Positions 24,348 to 34,920 are shown, counted from the stretch's first letter. The stretch is DNA of 64,000 bases from Pseudomonas sp. BCA17 (GCF_004519405.1 NZ_SGWI01000001.1:868001-932000); one strand, 5' to 3'. Numbers and translations: made by a program. Notes: a model not told the origin generated them from the sequence alone.

Positions 24348-24748
24348 GAGCCCCTCTGTTGCTCGCCGCCATCGGCGTCGGCCTGAGCGGCTGCGCCGGC
24401 AACACGGCGAAGCTGGAGCAGGATCACAGCTACGTAGTGGAGTGGATTGGTGAGCGGCCATTGATGGACTACGCGCACCTGACCGTGACGCTGGGTGCCG
24501 ATGGTCGCGCCTATGGCAACGGCGGCTGCAACCACTGGTTTGCGCCGTACACCGTGGATGGCGAGAAACTCAGTTTCGGCAAGATCGGCAGCACCCGCAA
24601 GCTTTGCGCCGAAGCCTTGATGGAGCAGGAACAGCGCTTCTTCCAGGCCCTGCAAGGCGTTGAACGCTGGGATATCTCGCCGATCGAACAGACCCGCTTC
24701 TGGCCGGCCGAGGGCAAGCCGATTCGCTTGTGGCGGGAAGAAGGCTGA
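24344..24748 (+). CDS. META-domain (HslJ-like) lipoprotein
   Basis: 134 residues. The signal MRAPLLLAAIGVGLSGC carries lipobox GLSGC. The META/HslJ domain shows the conserved GNGGCNHWFAPYTVDG and the paired Cys in TRKLCAEALMEQEQ, which form a disulphide in the family. E. coli HslJ is linked to heat shock and novobiocin resistance; the precise function is unknown. Start codon overlaps the stop of the previous gene. Confidence 0.88.
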   Translation: MRAPLLLAAIGVGLSGCAGNTAKLEQDHSYVVEWIGERPLMDYAHLTVTLGADGRAYGNGGCNHWFAPYTVDGEKLSFGKIGSTRKLCAEALMEQEQRFFQALQGVERWDISPIEQTRFWPAEGKPIRLWREEG

Positions 24749-24770
24749 CCGGCCTTTATACCGCCCGCAC

Positions 24771-24846
24771 GTGGGATGGGCTTGCCCGCCGATGACAGTC
24801 CGTCAGCAATACTGACCACCGCTATCGAGGGCAAGCCGCCTCCCAC
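24771..24846. repeat. REPIN (two inverted REP sequences, GTGGGA/GGGCTTGCCC type)
   Basis: Left arm GTGGGATGGGCTTGCCCGC and right arm GGGCAAGCCGCCTCCCAC are inverted copies of the common Pseudomonas REP, separated by about 40 nt. They lie between the convergent META and TlpA-type genes. This is a different REP class from the other three in this window. Confidence 0.8.
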
Positions 24847-24848
24847 AT

Positions 24849-25310
24849 TTATCCGCGCAAGGCCTTGAGCTTGGCCAACACGCCTTCTGCCGTCTGCTCG
24901 CCCATCAACTGCTCACGCACCTTGCCCTTGTCATCGATGATATAGGTCACCGGCAACGCTTCGCTGCGCGGGATATCGAAGATCCCCTCCGGGTTCTGCG
25001 CCAGGACGGTGAACTTGATCCCCAGCTTCTCGCTGGCCGCCCTGAGCTCCTCACCCTGCACATTGTCGAAATTGACGCCGAACACCCCCACATTCTGCCC
25101 TTTCAACTGATCGGCCAAGGCATTGAGCTGCGGGATTTCCGTACGGCACGGGCCACACCATTCCGCCCAGTAGTTGACCACCACCCACTGCTTGTCCAGA
25201 CGTTCGGCCGCCACTTTCTTGCCGTATTGGTCAACGCCGTAGTCATTGCCGCAGCCGCTGAGCAGCAGGGTTGTGATGATCGCGAATGCACCGATCAGTC
25301 GCCTAGTCAT
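24849..25310 (-). CDS. TlpA-type thiol:disulfide reductase, lipoprotein
   Basis: 153 residues from ATG 25310, with AAGGA 8 nt upstream. The signal MTRRLIGAFAIITTLLLSGC holds a lipobox, so it is anchored in the envelope. The thioredoxin fold has the active site WAEWCGPCRTEIPQL and the cis-Pro loop ALPVTYIID. Likely reduces periplasmic disulphides, for example in cytochrome c maturation or protein repair, but no partner is adjacent. Divergent from arsC with 115 nt between them. Confidence 0.9.
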   Translation of the reverse strand: MTRRLIGAFAIITTLLLSGCGNDYGVDQYGKKVAAERLDKQWVVVNYWAEWCGPCRTEIPQLNALADQLKGQNVGVFGVNFDNVQGEELRAASEKLGIKFTVLAQNPEGIFDIPRSEALPVTYIIDDKGKVREQLMGEQTAEGVLAKLKALRG

Positions 25311-25425
25311 GGGGTAATCCTTCGTAAAAATGAACATTGGCTGCGACCTAACGCCTCTTACGGTTTAAGAGCGGGCCGCAGCGCAGGTAGAATACCCGCC
25401 ACCTTACGCAAGATGCGACCCGCAC

Positions 25426-26781
<1,356 letters not shown>

Positions 26782-26802
26782 TCGAGATGTGTCGCCTCGA
26801 CC

Positions 26803-27474
26803 CTAGTGATTCACCGTGTAAGCCAACATCATCGACAGCTGGCACATTGGCCGCCCGCTCTCGGCATGCCACTGGTTGAACGCAGCCTGCACCGCCGCCA
26901 GGTCGCGCAGGCTGGTCGGCGCCCTGTCGACGATCTTCTGCGCGTTCAGGGCCGCCACCACGTCATCGCTCGGCACAAAGGTATCCTTGCCCACCATGCG
27001 CAAAAAGCGCGGGGCCGATAGACCGCCCAGTTGGTGACCGTGCTTGCTCAGGTACTTCCACAACCCGACGATGTCGGTCACCGGCCAGTCGGCGATAAAT
27101 GCGCCGAAGCTGCCTTTTTCCTGCTCGATGTCGAGGATCATCTGCGCATTGCGCGGCACACTCTTGAGTTTGCCCAGGTGGCGGATGATGCGCGTGTCCT
27201 GCATCAAACGCTCCAGATGTTCGGCGCCCATCAACACGACCTTTTCCGGGTCGAAGCCAAAAAACACCTGCTCGAAGGCCGGCCACTTGGCATCTACCAC
27301 ACTGTGCTTCAAGCCCGCGCGAAACACGCGCAGCGCCAAGGTCGACAGGTAACGGTCATCGCTGATCTTGCGCAATTGCGCCGCGGTCTTGGGCACAGGC
27401 AGGTGGGCGTCCAGCTTGGCCGCTGAACCGAAGCGGTTCAGACAATATTCGTGCAGCCATTTGTAATCGCGCAT
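26803..27474 (-). CDS. tag: DNA-3-methyladenine glycosylase I family
   Basis: 223 residues from ATG 27474, with AGGAG upstream; the ATG 5 codons earlier lies inside the ribosome site. The helical fold and residues such as FGAFIADWPVTDIVGLW and LSKHGHQLGGLSAPRFLRMV match the Tag/adenine glycosylase superfamily. Removes 3-methyladenine in base excision repair. The sequence is more diverged than E. coli Tag, so it may belong to a Tag-like subfamily. Convergent with DUF2069 and upstream of nothing in its own operon; it lies downstream of ttcA. Confidence 0.8.
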   Translation of the reverse strand: MRDYKWLHEYCLNRFGSAAKLDAHLPVPKTAAQLRKISDDRYLSTLALRVFRAGLKHSVVDAKWPAFEQVFFGFDPEKVVLMGAEHLERLMQDTRIIRHLGKLKSVPRNAQMILDIEQEKGSFGAFIADWPVTDIVGLWKYLSKHGHQLGGLSAPRFLRMVGKDTFVPSDDVVAALNAQKIVDRAPTSLRDLAAVQAAFNQWHAESGRPMCQLSMMLAYTVNH

Positions 27475-27496
27475 GCCCTCTCCTGGCAATTGAATT

Positions 27497-27520
27497 GAAA
27501 ACGGCGCCCGCGAGCGCCGT
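27497..27520 (-). terminator. Intrinsic terminator after ttcA
   Basis: Stem ACGGCGC/GCGCCGT with a 6-nt loop, followed on the minus strand by TTTTC. It lies 22 nt past the ttcA stop and upstream of tag. Confidence 0.75.
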
Positions 27521-27541
27521 GTGTCAGAGCATTGAAACGGC

Positions 27542-28366
27542 TCAGAGGTTCACTACATTGACGAAGCGCGAAGCCGCCGTCTCGTCGATCTTCAAGCTGG
27601 TGAAGTCGAACAGGTTGCGGTCGGCCAACTGCGACGGGATCACATTCTGCAGGCTACGGAAGATGCTCTCGGTGCGGCCGGGGGTCTTGCGCTCCCAGTC
27701 CACCAGCATTTCCTTGACCACCTGACGCTGCAGGTTTTCCTGGGAGCCGCACAGGTTGCACGGGATGATCGGGAATTGCTTGAGGTCGGAGTAGGCCTGG
27801 ATGTCCTTCTCGCTGCAATACGCCAGCGGACGGATCACCACATTGCGCCCGTCATCGGCGCGCAGCTTGGGTGGCATGGCCTTGAGCGAGCCGTTGAAGA
27901 ACATATTGAGGAAGAAGGTTTCGACGATGTCATCACGGTGATGACCCAGCGCCATCTTGGTCGCGCCGATCTCATCGGCGAAGGTATAGAGCGTGCCACG
28001 ACGCAGGCGCGAGCACAGCGAGCAGGTGGTCTTGCCTTCCGGGATCAGCTCCTTGACCACCGAGTAAGTATCTTTTTCAACGATATGGTATTCGACGCCC
28101 AGCTCCTTGAGATAAGCCGGCAGCACGTGCTCAGGGAAGCCCGGTTGTTTCTGGTCCATGTTGACGGCGACGATCTCGAACTTGATCGGCGCGACCTTTT
28201 GCAGATGCAGCAGCACGTCGAGCATGGTGTAGCTGTCTTTGCCGCCGGAGAGGCAAACCATGACCTTGTCGCCGTCCTCGATCATGTTGAAATCGGTGAC
28301 CGCTTCACCGGCCAGGCGACGCAGGCGTTTTTGCAGTTTGTTCTGGTTGACTGTAAGAGTGCCCAT
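27542..28366 (-). CDS. ttcA: tRNA 2-thiocytidine(32) synthetase TtcA
   Basis: 274 residues. PP-loop ATPase: [16 protein letters not shown] near residue 35; the two CxxC pairs that hold the Fe-S cluster are in [13 protein letters not shown] and [12 protein letters not shown]. Puts sulphur on cytidine 32 of certain tRNAs in an Fe-S dependent reaction. It ends at a hairpin at 27497-27520. Same strand as tag but separated from it by this terminator. Confidence 0.96.
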   Translation of the reverse strand: MGTLTVNQNKLQKRLRRLAGEAVTDFNMIEDGDKVMVCLSGGKDSYTMLDVLLHLQKVAPIKFEIVAVNMDQKQPGFPEHVLPAYLKELGVEYHIVEKDTYSVVKELIPEGKTTCSLCSRLRRGTLYTFADEIGATKMALGHHRDDIVETFFLNMFFNGSLKAMPPKLRADDGRNVVIRPLAYCSEKDIQAYSDLKQFPIIPCNLCGSQENLQRQVVKEMLVDWERKTPGRTESIFRSLQNVIPSQLADRNLFDFTSLKIDETAASRFVNVVNL

Positions 28367-28723
28367 GGCGCTTGGATCCGCTTGAGGTGTGTGACGAAAA
28401 GCGCAGCATTTTACCGGTAAGCATGGCTGAGTTCCATTACGGAGGGCTGCTTCCCGATAGCAGCGGGCCAGATAGCCATGTTTGGCTGAATACTGCTACC
28501 GGGAGCAAACCCGCCGCCCTATCTACCCGCATTACCCTGTACAGACCCTCCCGCGATTAGGGCCAGTGTTTACAGTGCGATTTGCTCTAAAGCCCTACAG
28601 TTTTTCCGGTCATCACTTCCTATACTGCGACTTGAGGTCGCATATCTATCCAGACCTTTCAGGCCATATGGCCCGTGAGCGCTCCGATGGGGGGCGATGG
28701 TAATAACGACAGGAGTGACTGGC
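28367..28723. other. Intergenic region between divergent ttcA and the Yip1 gene
   Basis: 357 nt. It must hold both promoters. A TATACT at 28622-28627 could be a -10 element for the Yip1 gene, but no good -35 partner is visible. No repeat or small gene recognised. Confidence 0.45.
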
Positions 28724-29326
28724 ATGATCCATCACGTCGTGGGGCTGTTTACCCATCCCGACCAGGAATGGCGGGAAATCCGTGGCGATAAGGAAGAAAG
28801 CATCGGCCACATGTACCTCACTCACACCCTGATTCTTGCGGCGATCCCCGCCGTATCCGCGTTTATCGGCACGACCCGGGTCGGCTGGGTCATCGGCAGC
28901 CGCGCCCCGGTGATGCTGACCCAGGAAAGCGCGCTGTGGATGACCATCATGTCGTACGCGGCGATGCTCTGCGGCGTGGCGGTGATGGGCGCGTTCATCC
29001 ACTGGATGGCCCGCACCTATGACGCCAACCCCAGCATGTCACGCTGCGTGGCATTTGCGACCTACACCGCGACACCGCTGTTTATCGGCGGGCTGGCGGC
29101 GCTGTACCCGCATATGTGGCTGGGCATGATGGTGGGCATGGCAGCCATTTGCTACACGGTGTACCTGCTGTATGTGGGGCTGCCGACTTTCATGAACATC
29201 GACCCGGACGAGGGCTTCCTTTTCTCCAGTTCGGTACTGGCAGTGGGCCTGGTCGTCCTGGTGGCGATCATGGCGTTTACCGTGATCGTCTGGGGCCTCG
29301 GCGTAGGCCCGGTTTACACCAACTGA
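28724..29326 (+). CDS. Yip1-domain inner membrane protein
   Basis: 200 residues from ATG 28724, with AGGAG 8 nt upstream. The N-terminus MIHHVVGLFTHPDQEWREIR is characteristic of the bacterial Yip1 family. Five membrane segments follow (about residues 33-53, 73-93, 107-127, 135-155 and 172-195). Function unknown. The start site and signature rule out the longer upstream frame. Confidence 0.88.
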   Translation: MIHHVVGLFTHPDQEWREIRGDKEESIGHMYLTHTLILAAIPAVSAFIGTTRVGWVIGSRAPVMLTQESALWMTIMSYAAMLCGVAVMGAFIHWMARTYDANPSMSRCVAFATYTATPLFIGGLAALYPHMWLGMMVGMAAICYTVYLLYVGLPTFMNIDPDEGFLFSSSVLAVGLVVLVAIMAFTVIVWGLGVGPVYTN

Positions 29327-29457
29327 AATCCGCTTATCGACCTGGGCAAGGCCACCGCAAGGTGGCCTTGTGCGTTATGCATGACCATTCGGCGCCTGAC
29401 AGATTCGGAAACACCCAGCTTTGCGGCATACTGGTCGTCTCTGGAGATATGTACAGC

Positions 29458-29952
29458 ATGCCCGAGCAACTCAATACCCGCGTCGAAGATTGTTTCCTGC
29501 TAGCCGAATCCTTTTTCAAACGAAGCTTCAAACGCCCCCAAGTCAGCCTCAAGCTGCGGGGCCAGAAAGCCGGTGTCGCGCATTTGCACGAGAACCTGCT
29601 GCGTTTCAACCCTCAGTTGTACCGAGAAAACAGCCAACACTTCCTGAAACAGACCGTGGCCCACGAAGTGGCGCACCTGATCGCCCACCAGTTGTTTGGC
29701 GAGCGCATCCAACCCCACGGCGAAGAATGGCAGTTGATCATGCGCGGGGTTTACGAACTGCCGCCCGATCGTTGCCACACCTATGAAGTAAAGCGCCGTC
29801 AGGTGACACGCTATATCTACCGATGCCCTTGTGCGGACAGCGATTTTCCGTTTTCGTCACAGCGCCACGGGCTGGTGAACCAAGGACGGCGGTATCTGTG
29901 TCGGCGTTGCCGGCAAACATTGGTGTTTACTGGAGAAACCCGGGTGGAGTGA
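29458..29952 (+). CDS. sprT: SprT-family zinc metalloprotease-like protein
   Basis: 164 residues. Zinc protease motif HEVAHLIAH near residue 66 and a C-terminal zinc ribbon from YRCPC and YLCRRCRQTL. The start is ATG 29458 (MPEQLNTRV); an in-frame ATG three codons earlier is too close to the GGAG site, while the chosen one is somewhat far (11 nt). Eukaryotic SPRTN removes DNA-protein crosslinks; bacterial SprT is presumed related but its substrates are unproved. Confidence 0.93.
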   Translation: MPEQLNTRVEDCFLLAESFFKRSFKRPQVSLKLRGQKAGVAHLHENLLRFNPQLYRENSQHFLKQTVAHEVAHLIAHQLFGERIQPHGEEWQLIMRGVYELPPDRCHTYEVKRRQVTRYIYRCPCADSDFPFSSQRHGLVNQGRRYLCRRCRQTLVFTGETRVE

Positions 29953-30030
29953 CGAACGTTGCACCGCCCCTCCCCATTTGGGATGTATGGACAGGTCGAA
30001 TGTATGGGGCGTGCTCCCGATAGCCCCCCC

Positions 30031-31212
30031 TCAACCGACCACCTTGGCCTGGCGCAACGCCGTTATCCGCTGGGCAGTGAACCCTAACTCAAGCAGCACC
30101 TCATCGGTGTGTGCGCCCACGGCCGCGCCGATATGCCGAGGCGCCGGCAAGCCCTCCGAAAACTTCAGAGGGCAGGCTATCTGCGCCTGGGTCGAGCCGT
30201 CGTCACGAGGCACCTGGCTGACCAACTGCCTCGCTTTCAACTGTGGATGCTCCACGGCTTCACTCAGGCTGAGCACCGGTTCCACACAAGCATCCACCCC
30301 GGCAAACAACTCACACAGCTCATCAAAGCTACGCTTTTCAAACTCGACCTGCAGCGCCAGCTTCAGGGCCTTTTGCTGCTCCGGCCTTGGAGACAGGCCC
30401 TGGGCCGCCAGTTCCGGGCGGCCCAATGCCGTACACAATGGCTGCATGAAGGCCGGTTCCAGGCTGCCGACCGACATCCAGCGCCCGTCTCGCGTGCGGT
30501 AATAGTCGTAAAAGCTGCCGCCATTGAGTACATGCTTCTCCCAGCCGGGTTCCACCCCACAGGCCAGGTAGCCGGCACCGGCCATGGCGTTCAGGCTGAA
30601 CGAGCAGTCGGTCATGCTCACGTCCAGGTATTGGCCCACGCCACTCTGCTGCCGGGCAATGACCGCCGCCAGCAACCCGACCACCGCATGCAGCGAGCCC
30701 CCACCCACATCCGCCAATTGCACCCCCAGCGGCAACGGCCCACTGTCCTGGCGGCCGGTATGGCTGGCCACGCCCGCCAACGCCAGGTAGTTGATATCGT
30801 GCCCGGCGCGGTCCTTGTAGGGGCCGGTCTGGCCGTAGCCGGTGATCGATACATAGATCAGCCGCGGATTGATCGCCTTCAGCGCCTCGTAACCCAAGCC
30901 CAGGCGCGCCATCACCCCGGGGCGAAACTGTTCAAGGACGATGTCGTAGTCCTTGATCAGTTCGCGCACGATCTCCAGCGCTTCAGCCTGCTTCAGGTCC
31001 AACGCGAGGCTGCGCTTATTGCGGTTGAGGTAGGCATGGCTCGCCGACGTGCCCTGATCATGGGGCGGCAATACGCGTAACAGGTCCACGCGCGTGGACG
31101 ACTCGATCCGCAGCACTTCGGCGCCCATATCCGCCAGCATCAGCGAGGCAAAGGGGCCAGGCAACAAGGTGGAAAAATCCAGCACTTTGAGGGACGCCAG
31201 GGGACCAAACAT
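30031..31212 (-). CDS. CaiB/BaiF family CoA transferase
   Basis: 393 residues from ATG 31212 (GGAG 5 nt upstream), opening with MFGPLASLKVLDFSTLLPGP. Class III CoA-transferase: the conserved Asp in AGHDINYLALAG is the catalytic residue that forms the acyl-CoA anhydride, with the family pattern GYGQTGPYKDRAG before it and VGLLAAVIARQQSGVGQYLDVS after it. Close to alpha-methylacyl-CoA racemase-like members. Substrate unknown. It is divergent from tusD and has no metabolic neighbours that would name its acid. Confidence 0.9.
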   Translation of the reverse strand: MFGPLASLKVLDFSTLLPGPFASLMLADMGAEVLRIESSTRVDLLRVLPPHDQGTSASHAYLNRNKRSLALDLKQAEALEIVRELIKDYDIVLEQFRPGVMARLGLGYEALKAINPRLIYVSITGYGQTGPYKDRAGHDINYLALAGVASHTGRQDSGPLPLGVQLADVGGGSLHAVVGLLAAVIARQQSGVGQYLDVSMTDCSFSLNAMAGAGYLACGVEPGWEKHVLNGGSFYDYYRTRDGRWMSVGSLEPAFMQPLCTALGRPELAAQGLSPRPEQQKALKLALQVEFEKRSFDELCELFAGVDACVEPVLSLSEAVEHPQLKARQLVSQVPRDDGSTQAQIACPLKFSEGLPAPRHIGAAVGAHTDEVLLELGFTAQRITALRQAKVVG

Positions 31213-31369
31213 GGAGACTCCGTTTCCGATTCGACTGCCCACAGACTAGGCAGCCGCACGCCTGACGGCAATCGCCGGAACGATCAGCGGCAGTGACCGT
31301 TTTGATCACGGCGGGCTTTTTCGCGGCGGCGGCTTTATCATTGGCCCACGTTTGCTGGCAGAGTGTTCC

Positions 31370-31762
31370 ATGAAGTTCGCGATAGCGCTGTTTTCCGCCG
31401 CCCATGCGCCCTCCTCACGCCGCGCCTTGCTGTTCGCCCAGGCGGCGCTGGCGAGCGGGCACGAGATTGTGCGGCTGTTTTTTTATCAGGATGGCGTGTA
31501 CAGCGCCTCCAACACCATCGTTGCGCCCCAGGATGAGCAAGACATTGCGCGCCAGTGGCGTGAATTCGTCAGCACGCATCAGCTTGACGCCGTGGTGTGC
31601 ATTGCCGCCGCCTTGCGCCGTGGCGTACTCAACAACGAAGAGGCCATACGCTACCAACGCAGTGCGGTGAACCTGGATGCGCCGTGGGCACTGTCGGGCC
31701 TTGGACAATTGCACGACGCTGCCCAGGCGTCCGACCGCCTGATCTGCTTTGGAGGGCCATGA
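31370..31762 (+). CDS. tusD: Sulfurtransferase complex subunit TusD
   Basis: 130 residues from ATG 31370. DsrE-like fold; the catalytic Cys is in VVCIAAALRRGVLNNEE, the family motif. With TusC and TusB it forms the relay that takes sulphur from TusA and passes it to TusE for tRNA 2-thiouridine made by MnmA, which is also encoded in this window at 52725. First gene of a tight operon (1-nt gap to tusC). Confidence 0.94.
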   Translation: MKFAIALFSAAHAPSSRRALLFAQAALASGHEIVRLFFYQDGVYSASNTIVAPQDEQDIARQWREFVSTHQLDAVVCIAAALRRGVLNNEEAIRYQRSAVNLDAPWALSGLGQLHDAAQASDRLICFGGP

Positions 31763-31763
31763 C

Positions 31764-32114
31764 ATGTCCAAGTCTTTATTGGTGATCAGCCGCCAGGCAC
31801 CGTGGGCCGGGCCGAGCGCGCGTGAAGCGCTGGATATCGTGCTGGCCGGCGGCGCGTTCGATCTGCCCATCGGTTTATTGTTCATGGATGACGGCGTGTT
31901 CCAGCTGGCGCCGCATCAGGACGCCAGGGCCGTGCAACAAAAAGACCTGAGCGCCAACCTGCAGGCACTGGGGCTGTTCGGTATCGACGAGGTATTCGCC
32001 TGCCGCCATAGTCTTGCCGAGCGCGGGCTCACGGCGCCCGCCAGTGCCGAAGCGCTGGGCAATGAAGAACTCTCCAAGCTGATTGACCGTTACGACCAGG
32101 TGATTACCCTCTGA
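31764..32114 (+). CDS. tusC: Sulfurtransferase complex subunit TusC
   Basis: 116 residues from ATG 31764 (MSKSLLVISRQAPWAG). DsrF-like; the conserved ALDIVLAGGAFDLPIGLLFMDDGV region is clear. Structural part of the TusBCD heterohexamer. One nucleotide separates it from tusD; its stop overlaps the tusB start. Confidence 0.93.
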   Translation: MSKSLLVISRQAPWAGPSAREALDIVLAGGAFDLPIGLLFMDDGVFQLAPHQDARAVQQKDLSANLQALGLFGIDEVFACRHSLAERGLTAPASAEALGNEELSKLIDRYDQVITL

Positions 32115-32392
32115 TGTCGACTTTACATGTGGTGTCGCACTCCCCATTCACCGACAGCCGACTCGCCAGTTGCCTGCGCGTATGCGGTGCCGACGACGCG
32201 ATCCTGCTCTGCGGCGACGGCGCCTATGGGTTGCACAACCCGACCCTGCCAACCCAGGGCCTGAAGGTGTTCGTGCTGGCCGAAGACATGCAGGCGCGTA
32301 ACCTGCTTCTGCCGGACTGGGCCGACAGCGTGGACTATCCGGGTTTCGTACAACTGTCGATCGACTACGACAAGGTCAACACCTGGCTATGA
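32114..32392 (+). CDS. tusB: Sulfurtransferase complex subunit TusB
   Basis: 92 residues; the TGATG junction with tusC gives coupling. DsrH-like: STLHVVSHSPFTDSRLASCL, then GDGAYGLHNP and VDYPGFVQLSIDYDKV near the end. Overlaps tusE by 4 nt. Third subunit of TusBCD. Confidence 0.92.
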   Translation: MSTLHVVSHSPFTDSRLASCLRVCGADDAILLCGDGAYGLHNPTLPTQGLKVFVLAEDMQARNLLLPDWADSVDYPGFVQLSIDYDKVNTWL

Positions 32393-32724
32393 ACACCCTG
32401 ACCGTAGGCTCACGCGTCCTCGAACTGGACAAGGACGGTTACCTCGTCGACCTGAACGCATGGTCCGCCGAGGTCGCCAACGCCCTGGCCGCCGCCGAAG
32501 CGCTGGCGCTGACGGCGGACCACTGGGAAATCCTCGAACTGCTGCGCGGCTTCTACGCCGAGTTCCAGCTGTCGCCCGCCACGCGACCGCTGATCAAATA
32601 CACCGCCTTGAAGCTGGGCCCGGAAAAGGGCAACAGCCTGCACCTGAACAAACTGTTCAACGGCACTCCCGCCAAACTCGCCGCCAAGCTGGCGGGCCTG
32701 CCCAGACCGACGAATTGCTTATGA
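32389..32724 (+). CDS. tusE: Sulfur carrier TusE (DsrC family)
   Basis: 111 residues, full family length. The DsrC fold motifs are LDKDGYLVDLNAWS and GPEKGNSLHLNKLFNGTPAK; the penultimate Cys in PRPTNCL is the residue that accepts sulphur. It passes the persulphide to MnmA. Its stop overlaps the ybiB start by 4 nt. Confidence 0.95.
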   Translation: MNTLTVGSRVLELDKDGYLVDLNAWSAEVANALAAAEALALTADHWEILELLRGFYAEFQLSPATRPLIKYTALKLGPEKGNSLHLNKLFNGTPAKLAAKLAGLPRPTNCL

Positions 32725-33722
32725 CCGACTTTGCCCCGCTGACCCTTGAAACGCCTGCCGAACATCCGTTTGCGCAGTTCGTGCGCATCTTGGGCAAAGG
32801 TAAGCGCGGCGCGCGCAACCTCACCCGCGAAGAGGCCCGTGAGGCCATGGGCATGTTGCTCGACGAACGCGTCGAAGACACCCAGCTCGGTGCGTTCCTG
32901 ATGCTGCTGCGCCACAAGGAAGAAAGCCCGGAAGAACTCGCCGGCTTCACCGAAGCCGTACGCGAGCGTTTGAACGCTCCGGCGCTGAACGTAGAGGTCG
33001 ATTGGCCAACCTATGCCGGCAAGAAACGCCACCTCCCCTGGTTCCTGCTGGCGGCCAAATGCCTGGCACAAAACGGTGTGCGCATCCTCATGCACGGCGG
33101 CGGCGCCCACACGGCGGGCCGGTTGTACACCGAGCAATTGCTGGAAGGTTTGCAAATACCGCTGTGCCGCAACTGGCGACAGGTTGAAGCGGCCTATGAA
33201 CACGGCAACCTGGCGTTTATCCCGCTGGGTGACTGGGCACCGCAACTGCAACGCATGATCGACCTGCGCAACACCCTGGGCCTGCGCTCACCGATCCACT
33301 CCCTGGCCCGCCTGCTCAACCCGCTGAATGCGCGCCTGGGCCTACAAAGCATTTTCCATCCGGGTTATCAAGGCGTGCACCGCGATGCCAGCGGCCTGCT
33401 GGGCGACAATGTGATTGTGGTGAAGGGCGACGGCGGTGAAATCGAGATCAACCCAGACGCGGCAAGCCATCTATATGGCACCACCGGCGGCGAAAGCTGG
33501 GACGAAGAATGGCCCGCCCTCTCCACCCAGCGCCATGTCAAACCGACCACACTCGAACCGGAACACTTGAAGGCGCTGTGGCGCGGCGACGTCGAGGACA
33601 GCTATCCGCAACTGGCGCTGATCGCCACCATGGCCCTGGCCTTACGTGGCCTGGGTCATCCCCGGGAGCAGGCATTCGTCCTGGCGCAGCAATACTGGGA
33701 TGCGCGTGACAAATCGATTTGA
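32721..33722 (+). CDS. ybiB: YbiB/TrpD2-like nucleic acid-binding protein
   Basis: 333 residues from ATG 32721, overlapping tusE by 4 nt. Anthranilate phosphoribosyltransferase fold: helical N-terminal part (LTREEAREAMGMLLDERVED) then the glycosyltransferase family 3 core. The glycine motif of real TrpD is altered (HGGGAHTAG), as in YbiB, which lost anthranilate activity and binds nucleic acids. Last gene of the tus operon, an arrangement typical of Pseudomonas; a role in tRNA or RNA metabolism fits the context but is inference. Confidence 0.88.
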   Translation: MTDFAPLTLETPAEHPFAQFVRILGKGKRGARNLTREEAREAMGMLLDERVEDTQLGAFLMLLRHKEESPEELAGFTEAVRERLNAPALNVEVDWPTYAGKKRHLPWFLLAAKCLAQNGVRILMHGGGAHTAGRLYTEQLLEGLQIPLCRNWRQVEAAYEHGNLAFIPLGDWAPQLQRMIDLRNTLGLRSPIHSLARLLNPLNARLGLQSIFHPGYQGVHRDASGLLGDNVIVVKGDGGEIEINPDAASHLYGTTGGESWDEEWPALSTQRHVKPTTLEPEHLKALWRGDVEDSYPQLALIATMALALRGLGHPREQAFVLAQQYWDARDKSI

Positions 33723-33810
33723 TCGATAATTAACGCCCGGTCTTTGCGCTTTTAAATCGAACCAAGCCCTTTAAACTGGCCTCCAACGCTTATTAGTCGA
33801 GGAGCCAGTC

Positions 33811-34806
33811 ATGGGCTTGCTGATCGAAGGACACTGGAAAGACCAGTGGTACGAAAGTAGCGCAGACGGCGCATTCCAGCGGGAACAGGCACAACGCCGT
33901 AATTGGGTGACCACCGACGGCGCACCTGGCCCCAGCGGTGAAGGCGGCTTCAAGGCCGAAGCCGGACGCTACCATCTCTATGTTTCGCTCGCCTGCCCCT
34001 GGGCTCACCGCACCTTGATCGTGCGCAAGCTCAAGGGCCTGGAAAGCCTGATCGACGTGTCGGTGGTCAGCTGGTTGATGCTGGAAAACGGCTGGACCTT
34101 CGACAAGGCCCACGGCTCGACCGGCGACAAGCTGGATGGCTTCGAATTCATGCACCAACGCTACACCGCCGACACGGCCGATTACACTGGCCGCGTCACC
34201 GTACCGGTGCTGTGGGACAAGCAGCTCAAGCGCATTGTCAGCAATGAATCCGCGGAGATCATCCGCATGTTCAACAGTGCGTTCAACGAGCTGACCGGCA
34301 ATACGCTGGACCTCTACCCTCAATCGCTGCGTACGACCATTGATGCCTTGAACGAGCGTATCTACCCCAACGTGAACAACGGCGTATACCGTGCAGGTTT
34401 CGCTACGTCGCAGCAGGCGTATGAGCGTGCGTTCGATGATGTATTTGGCGAGTTGGACCACTTGGAACAACATTTGGGGAAACATCGCTACCTGGCCGGC
34501 GAATACCTGACCGAGGCTGACGTGCGACTGTTCACCACGCTGATTCGCTTTGATGCGGTGTATTACAGCCACTTCAAATGCAACCTGCGAAGGATTGCGG
34601 ATTATCCGAACCTGTCGAACTGGCTAAGGGAACTGTACCAGTGGCCGGGCGTGGCCGAGACGGTGGATTTTGCGCATATCAAAGGGCATTACTACGCCAG
34701 CCACCGGACCATCAACCCGACAGGGATTGTGCCGAAGGGACCGCTGCAGGCGTTCGATGGCGAACATGATCGAGAACACTTGAACGGCAGAGGCATACAG
34801 CGCTGA
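33811..34806 (+). CDS. Glutathionyl-hydroquinone reductase (GST-fold)
   Basis: 331 residues with GAGGAG upstream of the ATG. The N-terminal thioredoxin-like part contains LYVSLACPWAHRTLIVRKLK; this CPWAHR Cys is the catalytic residue of the Xi-class enzymes (YqjG/ECM4). The GST helical domain follows (LAGEYLTEADVRLFTTLIRF) and ends with NPTGIVPKGP. Reduces glutathionyl-hydroquinones with glutathione. Single gene, followed by a REPIN. Confidence 0.93.
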   Translation: MGLLIEGHWKDQWYESSADGAFQREQAQRRNWVTTDGAPGPSGEGGFKAEAGRYHLYVSLACPWAHRTLIVRKLKGLESLIDVSVVSWLMLENGWTFDKAHGSTGDKLDGFEFMHQRYTADTADYTGRVTVPVLWDKQLKRIVSNESAEIIRMFNSAFNELTGNTLDLYPQSLRTTIDALNERIYPNVNNGVYRAGFATSQQAYERAFDDVFGELDHLEQHLGKHRYLAGEYLTEADVRLFTTLIRFDAVYYSHFKCNLRRIADYPNLSNWLRELYQWPGVAETVDFAHIKGHYYASHRTINPTGIVPKGPLQAFDGEHDREHLNGRGIQR

Positions 34807-34814
34807 GAAAAATC

Positions 34815-34916
34815 CTGGAGGAGCGAGCTTGCTCGCGAAAAACGTCAACGATAACGCGCTCATCCTGGATGCGCGCGGTGTCCATGAGCTCTTCGCGAGC
34901 AAGCTCGCGCCTACAG
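34815..34916. repeat. REPIN (GAGCGAGCTTGCTCGCGAA type)
   Basis: Inverted arms CTGGAGGAGCGAGCTTGCTC... and ...GAGCAAGCTCGCGCCTACAG are separated by about 50 nt of unique spacer. It lies between the convergent GST-type gene and cysG. The same arms occur at 44756-44856 and 60809-60910. Confidence 0.9.
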
Positions 34917-34920
34917 TGGA

